Source of the DNA: a virus
Length of the DNA: 20,786 nt
IMG/VR virus record: IMGVR_UViG_3300031707_000229
Span: 1-20,786 of that record
Direction: 5' to 3' (one strand)
Shown here: positions 8,121 to 16,178 of the stretch, one piece after another
Numbering within the stretch: position 1 is the first letter of the stretch
Layout of the letters: each line of letters starts with the position of its first letter
Made by a program: the position numbers and the translations under genes
Notes under the pieces: model-generated
What the model was told of the DNA's origin: nothing
Database searches by the model: none
What the model saw: only the letters and a program-made list of their open reading frames with translations

Positions 8121-8510
8121 ATGGTTAATTTTAGAGAATTATCAGATAATTGGGCTTATGATTTAGATAAAGATCCTATTCGTAATGGTGAAATTAAGGA
8201 TGGAGATGTTTTAAATCAAAGTATTGAAATGATTTTAGCTACTGCTTTTGGAGAAAGATTATTTAACCCTTCGTTTGGAGCCGGTTTACAATATAAAATA
8301 TTTAATGTATTTACAACTTCCGAAGCTAATGCAATTTTAGATGAAGTAGCTCAAAATATTAAAATGTGGGAAGATAGAATAACAGTTGTTGAAAGTCAGA
8401 TGAATTTTATTATTAATCCGGATCAAAATTACGTTATTCTAATTATTCCTTATATTATTAATCGAACAGGTGTAAAGAGTGTGTTCAAGAAAAAAATAAT
8501 CAATGACTAA
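8121..8510 (+). CDS. Baseplate wedge protein, gp25/gpW family
   Basis: The product is a 129-residue baseplate wedge subunit, close to the ~130 residues of T4 gp25. It shows the family signature around residues 44-61: GERLFNPSFGAGLQYKIF, that is, Arg followed by a short span to P.FG..L...lF. In T4 and P2 this protein joins the wedge core (gp6/gpJ) to the sheath through a sheath-like handshake domain. The family is often labelled gp25-like lysozyme, but its role is structural. It starts at ATG 8121 behind GAGGA (8110-8114) and is followed 11 bases later by the gp6-like gene, the usual W-J order. Identification is confident at family level. Confidence 0.9.
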   Translation: MVNFRELSDNWAYDLDKDPIRNGEIKDGDVLNQSIEMILATAFGERLFNPSFGAGLQYKIFNVFTTSEANAILDEVAQNIKMWEDRITVVESQMNFIINPDQNYVILIIPYIINRTGVKSVFKKKIIND

Positions 8511-8521
8511 TGAGGTTTTAA

Positions 8522-11209
8522 ATGGCAAAGAACTTTCTAAAATATAATTCATTAACATATGATGATATTTTAAAACAAATTAATGATAAGTTAGCATCAG
8601 ATCCAAGATTTGATAATTTTAGAGAAAGTAGTATAGCTCAAACTATAATGGAGATCTTTGCAGCTTGTACTGAATTGACAACTTTTTATGTAGAACGAAG
8701 AGCTGAAGAGTGTTTTTTTGATACTTTAAAATTAAAGAGTTCTGCAATACTTTTGGCTAGATCTTTAGGATATGATGTACAAAGACCGGTTCCTGCAAGT
8801 GGTAAAATCAAGTTAAAGTTAAAAGGTGATTTTACAGGAGTTTTTTCTGAAGCCAATGAAATATTACAGATTCCATATCATTCAGTATTTTCATTTGAAG
8901 GGCAAAATTTTCTTTTAAAGAAAACTTTGACTTTCAATGTTAATTCTAGTATGCAAAATGAAATGGTAGCTCAAGGAACAGCTTATGAATCTGATTATAT
9001 TTCAGTTGATTATAATAATGATGATATTTTTATTATTCAAGGTGAAATTAAAGAAAAAATTATAGATGGAACCAATAATGCTCAAGTAGGATCTAAATTC
9101 CAAATATATCGAATAGATGATGTAACAGTAGCAAATACATATGGTAATGAGGATTATGATACTCCTACTACCAAAATTTGGGTAGGAAATACAAAAAATG
9201 AATCAACAGAGTATCAAATAGATAGAAGATCGTTAATTAATTGGGAAACGATATCATTAATTCAAGAAGGTGTTCAGAATTATGTTAGTGTTTTAAGAAC
9301 TGCAGTTACTGAAGGAGTTGAAATTTTATTTGGTGATGCTAAATTTGCTGCTTTAGGAGCTTCTGTTAGTGGAACTGGAGCTCAGACTTCTTTTGATAAT
9401 ATTTATTTTCAATATTTATCGACTAATGGATTAAAAGGAAATAAATCAGGAGTTAAAGATAAAAAGATTAATTTTTCGGATAAAATATATTCAACTGTAA
9501 ATGGAATTGATATAACTAGTAAAGTTCAATTTTGGTTTAATAGTAATATTACTGGTGGATCTGATATGGAAAGTATTGATGAAATTAAAGCTAATGCTCC
9601 TGGAATATATTATAGTCTTGATAGATTAGTCACCAAAGAGGATTATCGTAATTTTTTAAAGGCGTTAACTAATCCTATTAATATTAAAAATGCATTAGCT
9701 TGGGGTGAACAAGAAGAAATTATTAAAAAAAGAACCGATGCGATTCTTGCTCTTTTTAATGTTGTATTTTGGACGGCAGTTGGAAGTCTTTATAATACTG
9801 ATGTTTCTCCTTATTCAGTTAAGACTGGATCAGATGATATGCAGTCTGTAGTTTTAGATTATGATTATAATGAAAATGATATTGTTGATCAAAGTTATTA
9901 TAATGTGTATGCTAAGCAAGAGATAGTTCGCCAATTACAAACTTATGAAACAAGTGGATTTGTTAAAAGAATAATAAGTCAAAATGCTATAGTTGATCAA
10001 TTGACTTATTGGAGTCAATATCAACCTAATATGGAAGTTGCTTTTAATTATACTTCAGATAATTCTTTATATGATCCTAATATTATTACATCAGCAACTG
10101 TTCTTATAGATGTTTCTGATATGAATGGAAATACTTATTCTACTAATAATTTAGCTATGGCTAAAATTGCTGAAAGATTAATATCAGCATTAAGAGTTAT
10201 AAATGATACAAGAGGAAATGTAGGAACAAATGCGAATAATGGTAGTTTGGCATTTGAAAATATTAATGTAATATATGATTCGACAGCTTCTACTTTTGAA
10301 ATAATTCAAGATTTAAATGATAAATGTTATATATCAAGTTTTACAGGATTAGCTTCTTCAGCAATGGGATTAAACGGAATAACAGCAACAAGTGTTTATG
10401 TAACCGATGAAGTTAAATTGAGCCAGAATATAATAACGGTTTTGGATAAGTTAAATAATAGAAGTCAGGTAACTGTTAAAAATATTTATGTAAGTCCGAT
10501 AATTAAAACATTCGAATTAAAAGGAACAGTTATTATTCAAGCTTTATATGATCGAGAAGAAGAAAGAACGAAGATAAATGATTCTATATATGAATGGTTA
10601 GATGTTAGATCGGATTTTAATCAACAAATTTATGTTTCAAATTTACTTGAACTTGTCGAACAATATCCTTCAGTCAAATATGCTAATATTAGATTAGTTC
10701 CGAAAACGATCGAAGGAGGTCCTTTTTATGTAACAGGACAAAACTCAACAATTAATTCTTTATTTGATCCAGGATTTTTTAGAAATTTAGTATATAGTTA
10801 TTTGGATACAGCAATACATAATTATATTGGAGACGCAAATACTTACGACGTTAGTGGTAGTACTGAAAAAAATATTAATTATAATACAACAATAGTACAA
10901 GAATATGCATATAAGTGGTATCCGCAAGTTACTGAAAGAAGTTTTTTTGAAACTTTTGTTAAAACGGTTTATAATGGAATAATAGATTTAGGATTAGAAA
11001 CTTTAGCTAATAGTCGTCAATTTAATACTGTGATGAGTGATATTCGTAAAGACTTGATAAATATTATAGGATATAATATGTTAGATACGATGGGTAATAT
11101 AGCTCCTGAATATAACGCAAATCATGAGTATATTAAAGGTGGATATTCTTTAGGAAATGAAATTGTTAAAATAGATAGTAAATTAGTGTTCCAATATGCG
11201 ACTAATTAA
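8522..11209 (+). CDS. Baseplate wedge protein, gp6/gpJ family
   Basis: This 895-residue protein is the scaffold of the baseplate wedge; in T4 gp6 dimers form the ring around the hub. The N-terminus is characteristic: LTYDDILKQINDKL, then FRESSIAQTIMEIFAA and a helix TELTTFYVERRAEECFFDTL, then SSAILLARSLGYDVQRPVPA leading into a beta domain with SGKIKLKL. A second recognisable stretch, YYSLDRLVTKEDYRNFLKAL near residues 362-381, matches the conserved Y..LDR.VT..DY motif of J-type proteins. It is longer than T4 gp6 (about 660 residues), the extra length falling in the second half. ATG 8522 follows GAGG (8512-8515) and lies 11 bases after the gp25 stop. Function follows from family and context. 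Confidence 0.88.
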   Translation: MAKNFLKYNSLTYDDILKQINDKLASDPRFDNFRESSIAQTIMEIFAACTELTTFYVERRAEECFFDTLKLKSSAILLARSLGYDVQRPVPASGKIKLKLKGDFTGVFSEANEILQIPYHSVFSFEGQNFLLKKTLTFNVNSSMQNEMVAQGTAYESDYISVDYNNDDIFIIQGEIKEKIIDGTNNAQVGSKFQIYRIDDVTVANTYGNEDYDTPTTKIWVGNTKNESTEYQIDRRSLINWETISLIQEGVQNYVSVLRTAVTEGVEILFGDAKFAALGASVSGTGAQTSFDNIYFQYLSTNGLKGNKSGVKDKKINFSDKIYSTVNGIDITSKVQFWFNSNITGGSDMESIDEIKANAPGIYYSLDRLVTKEDYRNFLKALTNPINIKNALAWGEQEEIIKKRTDAILALFNVVFWTAVGSLYNTDVSPYSVKTGSDDMQSVVLDYDYNENDIVDQSYYNVYAKQEIVRQLQTYETSGFVKRIISQNAIVDQLTYWSQYQPNMEVAFNYTSDNSLYDPNIITSATVLIDVSDMNGNTYSTNNLAMAKIAERLISALRVINDTRGNVGTNANNGSLAFENINVIYDSTASTFEIIQDLNDKCYISSFTGLASSAMGLNGITATSVYVTDEVKLSQNIITVLDKLNNRSQVTVKNIYVSPIIKTFELKGTVIIQALYDREEERTKINDSIYEWLDVRSDFNQQIYVSNLLELVEQYPSVKYANIRLVPKTIEGGPFYVTGQNSTINSLFDPGFFRNLVYSYLDTAIHNYIGDANTYDVSGSTEKNINYNTTIVQEYAYKWYPQVTERSFFETFVKTVYNGIIDLGLETLANSRQFNTVMSDIRKDLINIIGYNMLDTMGNIAPEYNANHEYIKGGYSLGNEIVKIDSKLVFQYATN

Positions 11210-11219
11210 GGATTAAATA

Positions 11220-14165
11220 ATGGCTTCTTTTTATGTATTAATCGATAATTCGTATTCATCAACAGGATTAGGATCTACCAATAGTCCTTTTAATTGGACT
11301 CAGCTATTAAGTTTAATAGGAACTCAAAATTATACTCCTAATCCTTCAGATACTTATTTAATTTCAGGAACCAGAAATTTAACAGCAGATCAAAATATTT
11401 ATATAAGAGCCAGAGTTCCGACAGTTGGACCAGTAAACACTATTAATTTAGAAGGATGGAATCAAACTCCTTGGAAAATTTTAAATCCTTCATATGATAT
11501 AAATTTCTATACTTCATCGACAAATATTAAAATATATGATGCAATGATACAAGCTGATTATTTAAGTTTTTTTGGTCCTAATATATCTACGGCTATTGGT
11601 GGTATAGAATTTCAAAATGATTATTTAAAATCAAATGTTTTAAATATTCCTTATAAAAATTATGTATATTTTTATGCGATGACATGTAAAACAAATAGAT
11701 TAGAACTTTTTCAAACTAATCAATTTATAACATCAAGATCAATTATTGATATTCCTGGGTTTACAACATGGACTGGATTAATAGCTTCGATAAATTATAG
11801 TACTATAACAACATCTAGTTATATGTTGAATGACATAGGTATTGTTACTACAAATGTACAAGATAATTGGGTTGGAACATCAGCTTTAAATTTAAATATA
11901 TCGGCAGTTGATACTGAAAATTTTAAACACACAAATTCTAATTGGAGTACTGTTTTAAATGGATTATCAGCTGCTACAAACTATAGAGCATGGAATGGAG
12001 ATACTAGGGATGGAATTGGAGCTTTATATTTTCCAACTATAAATGCTTCAAATTATTTTGTTTCAGCTAGTACATCTCCTGGTATTTCTGCAAATGCTGA
12101 TGAAGATATTTATTTCGTAGTGTCAGGATCCGATTTAACAGGAAATCCTTATACTGATTATGGAATTTCGGCAATTAAATATCAATGGAATTATCCAAAT
12201 ACTGATGTTGCAGATATAATAAGTTATAATAATAGTATATTAACTCATAGTTATTCAGCTACTGGAAGATATTATCCTAAAGCTACGTTATATTCACATA
12301 ATTCGTGGTATTCAAGACCTTTGACAATGGAATATCTTGTAATAGGATCATTTAATGTAATAATAAAAATATACGATCGTTCGGCTTTTAGTTATCAAAC
12401 TTTCTTAATTCCTCCGACAAATGATTTAACTGATGGTATAACTAAGCCTTTAACGAATTTAATTATATCTGCTGTTAGTGATGAAATTCCTCCAATTAAT
12501 TATTATTGGACAATTGATGGAGAAGTTTATGAAGACCCTTCTTATTCTTTTTTAGAAAAAGCTTTTAATATCGAAGGAACTCATAATATAGTTTTAAATG
12601 CATATGAAGGATTTTATATTAGTCAGACTTCTGCTACTATATTAGTTTCTGCTGTTTCTGCTGCTACATATTATGTTGATCTTAATAGTGATTATCTTGT
12701 ATGTGCATGGAATTTAGGAACATCAGCTGATCCTTTTAACCAGTATGAATTTAGAGGTAGATTAGAATCTGTGTTGGAAGGAAGTGCTGAAATACAGGGT
12801 AATGGGGAATATGGAGATATTTATAAATTAAAAGGGGAAATGTTATATCCATATCCAAGATATCCAACTAATTATATTATTAGTGCTGATCCAAATAAAA
12901 ATTTTACTATTGAAGATTGGGATGCATCAATTTACGGTCCTTGGTTAATGCAATATCCTAACGGAACTTCATATTATGGATTGAATAATATATCTCTAGT
13001 CGGATGTAAATTAAAAAATGGAATTATTTATAATGAAAAAAATGAATATGGACACGGAGGAAGTATATATTTAACAAATGTTTATAATATGTTTATAGTA
13101 AATACAGGTATTGATGCTGAAATAATAATAAATCCTTATAATACGTTATTATCAGCATACGGAGATACCAGAATAGTTGCAACAAGTGCTTATTCAAATA
13201 TTATAGGATCAACTATATATTTTAATAATGAAGATAATTATATATCGTCTTATTGGGAGGATAGATTTGTATCTGCGGATTATCATGATCAAGCATATTA
13301 TAATTTAAATATAATTGATTCTGTAATTACTGGATTGAGAAATTTAGATCAAATATATTCAGATGATGATGATATAAATTTTGAATATTGTAAATTATAT
13401 ATCTATAATAGCGTGTTTGATAGATCATATCTTGATTTGTCTGAAGAATTTGAAATATCAGCTAATGTTAATTCACAATATGATTGGACTCCTCCAACTC
13501 CATATCCTTTTACATCTAATCATGATTTTTATAATTTGTATGGTAAAGGTATTGATTATATTATAGCTAATAAATCTTTATTATTACCTTTTTATGGAAT
13601 TCAAACTCCTCCTAATCCTGGATATAATTTTTCGGCTTATGAAGGATATGAAAAAGGATTGTTTGGAGAATTAAGAGTTAATTATGGAGATATAGACAAT
13701 TTTGGTCATATAGGATCATTTTATTTCGGACAATCAACATTTATTTTTACACCTGATGATGATCAAATTTTTAGAGTTTCAGCATCTTTTTTAACTCCTA
13801 ACATATCATCTTATAATTTAATTGAATATGGTACAATATTACCAAATTTAATAACAGTAAAAGCAATTTTATTAGAACCAACAATTTATTCTACCGAAAA
13901 TATTTATGTTGATTTTGTCGGAGTTCCTCGAACAGGGACATCTCCTTTAGTAGTCGATTTTACTGCTACAGTTAATTTAGGATCCGATTTTAAAAATAGA
14001 TATAGGATAACTAAATACAAATGGTATTTTGATGCGGATTGTTCTACTCTACCAGAAAATGAAATACCAGAAGAGACATATGTTCCTACGATTACAAAAG
14101 TTTTTAACGGATATGCTGGACAGAAATATAGTGTTAGACTTTGCGTTGAAGTTGTTCAGATATAA
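11220..14165 (+). CDS. Large virion protein with PKD-like domains, inserted in the wedge operon
   Basis: I do not recognise this 981-residue protein as a whole. The last ~85 residues (897-981) form a clear PKD-type beta sandwich: GTSPLVVDFTATV, then KYKWYFD, then VFNGYAGQKYSVRLCVEV. Two more diverged PKD-like stretches lie around residues 285-380 (IKYQWNYP ... HSYSATGRYYPKATL) and 380-480 (PPINYYWTIDGE ... IVLNAYEG). The N-terminus (FYVLIDNSY..., GLGSTNSPFNWTQLL) and residue ~490 onward (TYYVDLNSDYL, GTSADPFNQYEF) look like two starts of a similar solenoid-type domain. No signal peptide or membrane segment is visible. It sits 10 bases after gp6 and 12 before the gpI-like gene, with AAGGA at 11208-11212 overlapping the gp6 stop. 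A baseplate-attached decoration or glycan-binding role is inference. Confidence 0.6.
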   Translation: MASFYVLIDNSYSSTGLGSTNSPFNWTQLLSLIGTQNYTPNPSDTYLISGTRNLTADQNIYIRARVPTVGPVNTINLEGWNQTPWKILNPSYDINFYTSSTNIKIYDAMIQADYLSFFGPNISTAIGGIEFQNDYLKSNVLNIPYKNYVYFYAMTCKTNRLELFQTNQFITSRSIIDIPGFTTWTGLIASINYSTITTSSYMLNDIGIVTTNVQDNWVGTSALNLNISAVDTENFKHTNSNWSTVLNGLSAATNYRAWNGDTRDGIGALYFPTINASNYFVSASTSPGISANADEDIYFVVSGSDLTGNPYTDYGISAIKYQWNYPNTDVADIISYNNSILTHSYSATGRYYPKATLYSHNSWYSRPLTMEYLVIGSFNVIIKIYDRSAFSYQTFLIPPTNDLTDGITKPLTNLIISAVSDEIPPINYYWTIDGEVYEDPSYSFLEKAFNIEGTHNIVLNAYEGFYISQTSATILVSAVSAATYYVDLNSDYLVCAWNLGTSADPFNQYEFRGRLESVLEGSAEIQGNGEYGDIYKLKGEMLYPYPRYPTNYIISADPNKNFTIEDWDASIYGPWLMQYPNGTSYYGLNNISLVGCKLKNGIIYNEKNEYGHGGSIYLTNVYNMFIVNTGIDAEIIINPYNTLLSAYGDTRIVATSAYSNIIGSTIYFNNEDNYISSYWEDRFVSADYHDQAYYNLNIIDSVITGLRNLDQIYSDDDDINFEYCKLYIYNSVFDRSYLDLSEEFEISANVNSQYDWTPPTPYPFTSNHDFYNLYGKGIDYIIANKSLLLPFYGIQTPPNPGYNFSAYEGYEKGLFGELRVNYGDIDNFGHIGSFYFGQSTFIFTPDDDQIFRVSASFLTPNISSYNLIEYGTILPNLITVKAILLEPTIYSTENIYVDFVGVPRTGTSPLVVDFTATVNLGSDFKNRYRITKYKWYFDADCSTLPENEIPEETYVPTITKVFNGYAGQKYSVRLCVEVVQI

Positions 14166-14177
14166 AAGGAAATGTAA

Positions 14178-16130
14178 ATGGCATCTTTATTTTATGTAAA
14201 TTATCGATTAACAGCTAATAGTGCTCAATCTTTATCAGCCGCTATGGCAACTGGATGTTTATATCAAGCTAAAGATGAACATTTTGTCACAAGTGGAGAT
14301 ATTTTTTATCTTAATTCAGATGATGATTTATACGGAACTCCATTAAGTTCTGCTAAAGGATCTGCAATAGGCCAAGGAGATTTGTTTCAAATAACGAATA
14401 TCGCTCCTTCGACAGCTGCAGTTGTATATATTTCTTCATTATTAAACGATCATGTTGATGATAATATTGGTTTATTACCTAATGGATTAGTTTTACCTTA
14501 TAATACTTTAGAAACTCCATCAGATTATTTACCAAATTATAAATTTTATTTACCAAGACCTATTGATAATTTGAAAGTTGTTTTTAATGGAATAGTAGGA
14601 GGATTAGGAAAAGAATTATATTTGTGTGTATCTGATACAGATCCTACTTTATTAGAATCTACAATTTTATCAGCACGATCTGGTACAAATGATATTTCAA
14701 TTTTTTCGGGATCTCCTGTCACTGGAACATCAGCATTAATTGATTTTGCTCAATTTTCGAATGCTATAGCTGGAAAAGAAATAATTTTTAGATGTCGTTT
14801 AACATATGGATCTCCTTATGAAAATACTTTTAATTATTATACTGGAGATATTGAAAGAAATACAGTATTTCATTTAGGAACTACAAGTCCAGGTCTAGTA
14901 ACACAAGTTAGTGGAACTGGTATATCAAGATTTTTAATTAATCCGTATACTGGTTCAATAACAATTGAAGATTGGAACGATGGTGATTATAATGATTATA
15001 CTGGAACTATAACGGATCCTATTTTAAGCGCTATAGGAACAAATGAAGACCCTTCACAAAATTATTTACCAATTACTGCATGTGAGTGTAAGTCAGATTA
15101 TATTGAATTGTATGGTCAAAAAAATAATGCCAGATATGGATCTTGTCGTAATATTAATTTAAAAGAATATTTACCGCAATATTTACAAGGCGGAGATACT
15201 GAAAAGTTCTTATTATTTTTTGAAGATTATTTAAATGAAATGTTTTCTGGATTATGTGGATTTCAAGTAAGTGGAACAGAATTGAATATAAATAAAAACT
15301 ATCAGACTGCTGTAGGAGCGTCTAGTGCTTTAACAGATGATTATGCTAGGAATTTTTCATATAATTTTTCAGCTACATCAGCAGAAAATGCACCAACTGA
15401 AGCTAATGAAGTTAGTGCTATATCTATTATATCTCCTAATAATTCTATTGATATTGATCCAAGGATTTCAATTTTAGAAAAGATAAATAGGATAACAGAG
15501 TTACATGATCCTGATTTAATAGATATTGAATATATTCAGCATTTTGCAAGTAATTTAGGATATAATATAGATATATATAGGAATGAAGTTGGTATAAGTG
15601 GAACTGGAACATTAGGATTCGGTGATTTTGGGGAAGATTCGAGTTTAGCAACTGACTCCGAAAAATATTTAAGGTTGATGATAAGTAATTTACCTAACTG
15701 GTATAAAATAAAATCTACTAATAATGCTATTAAAGTAATGTTATATTCGTTTGGTTTGATAGGAGATATAGTAGAATATTATTCAAATAATTATTTACCA
15801 GTAGCTGAAGGTGGTTTGTGGAGATTAAACGCTAACCATGATATTACTGAAATACCTGAAACATGGTTTCCGACTCCGCATTTTACTATTTTAATTAGAA
15901 TAGACGATAGTACTGATATATCATTCGATATGGCAAGAAGACAGAAAATAATAAGAGCAATTGAGTCGATAAGACCTGTAAATACTGTTTTTAGAAAGTT
16001 ATCAGCGTATTTAAAAAGAACTTTCGAAATGAAAATAGTAGCTTTTATGAGATTTACAAGATATATTCAAATTAAATCTGACGGATGGACTAATGCTTGG
16101 AGTGGAACACCACCTGCATATCCTTCATAA
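14178..16130 (+). CDS. Baseplate wedge protein with gpI/gp7-like C-terminal domain
   Basis: Residues about 430-640 of this 650-residue protein fit the P2 tail protein I pattern, which corresponds to part of T4 gp7 in the wedge: ILEKINRITELHDPDLIDIE, then FASNLGYNID, a helix YLRLMISNLPNWYKIKST, then NNAIKVMLYSFGLIGDI, and later FDMARRQKIIRAIESIRPVN with a beta tail. The first ~420 residues are of unknown type, mostly beta, with repeated SGTG/SGTGxS stretches; MASLFYVNYRL resembles the MASFYVLIDNSY opening of the gene before. In P2 the corresponding protein lacks this front part. ATG 14178 is chosen over ATG 14172 because the latter is followed at once by TAA; AAAGGA at 14165-14170 is the ribosome site. 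The position after gp6 supports the wedge role. Confidence 0.72.
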   Translation: MASLFYVNYRLTANSAQSLSAAMATGCLYQAKDEHFVTSGDIFYLNSDDDLYGTPLSSAKGSAIGQGDLFQITNIAPSTAAVVYISSLLNDHVDDNIGLLPNGLVLPYNTLETPSDYLPNYKFYLPRPIDNLKVVFNGIVGGLGKELYLCVSDTDPTLLESTILSARSGTNDISIFSGSPVTGTSALIDFAQFSNAIAGKEIIFRCRLTYGSPYENTFNYYTGDIERNTVFHLGTTSPGLVTQVSGTGISRFLINPYTGSITIEDWNDGDYNDYTGTITDPILSAIGTNEDPSQNYLPITACECKSDYIELYGQKNNARYGSCRNINLKEYLPQYLQGGDTEKFLLFFEDYLNEMFSGLCGFQVSGTELNINKNYQTAVGASSALTDDYARNFSYNFSATSAENAPTEANEVSAISIISPNNSIDIDPRISILEKINRITELHDPDLIDIEYIQHFASNLGYNIDIYRNEVGISGTGTLGFGDFGEDSSLATDSEKYLRLMISNLPNWYKIKSTNNAIKVMLYSFGLIGDIVEYYSNNYLPVAEGGLWRLNANHDITEIPETWFPTPHFTILIRIDDSTDISFDMARRQKIIRAIESIRPVNTVFRKLSAYLKRTFEMKIVAFMRFTRYIQIKSDGWTNAWSGTPPAYPS

Positions 16131-16132
16131 TC

Positions 16133-16140
16133 TATAAATA
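16133..16140 (+). promoter_or_regulatory. Candidate T4-type late promoter core (TATAAATA)
   Basis: An exact TATAAATA lies in the 48-base gap before the second fibre gene, 38 bases ahead of its ATG, leaving room for a short leader and the AAAGGGG ribosome site at 16164-16170. The same gap holds a nine-base inverted repeat overlapping this element. A promoter is inferred from the T4 consensus. Confidence 0.45.
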
Positions 16141-16164
16141 AATTGTAGATAAGAGATTTATTTA
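16135..16164 (+). repeat. AT-only inverted repeat in the leader of the second fibre gene
   Basis: TAAATAAAT (16135-16143) and ATTTATTTA (16156-16164) are exact reverse complements separated by 12 bases, directly ahead of the ribosome site. In a read-through transcript this could form a weak hairpin beside the start region. With only A-T pairs it would be marginally stable. Confidence 0.4.
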
Positions 16165-16178
16165 AAGGGGAACTATAA

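Noticed and set aside
13381-13566. Open reading frame of 61 codons on the + strand in another frame, Ile/Leu-rich
   Set aside because: It is a shadow inside the PKD protein gene; its hydrophobicity comes from AT-rich composition and not from a convincing membrane protein.
14172-14177. ATG directly followed by TAA ahead of the gpI-like gene, considered as a start-stop regulatory element
   Set aside because: It is only one base from the ribosome site, too close for initiation, and short ATG-TAA strings are common in this base composition.
15445-15651. Open reading frame of 68 codons on the - strand
   Set aside because: It is fully within the gpI-like domain coding region, with no ribosome site or recognisable product.
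4330-16127. Shared PPAYPS peptide in the giant fibre (near 4340) and at the very end of the gpI-like protein
   Set aside because: Six residues in low-complexity Pro/Ser context with different surrounding sequence; most likely coincidence.
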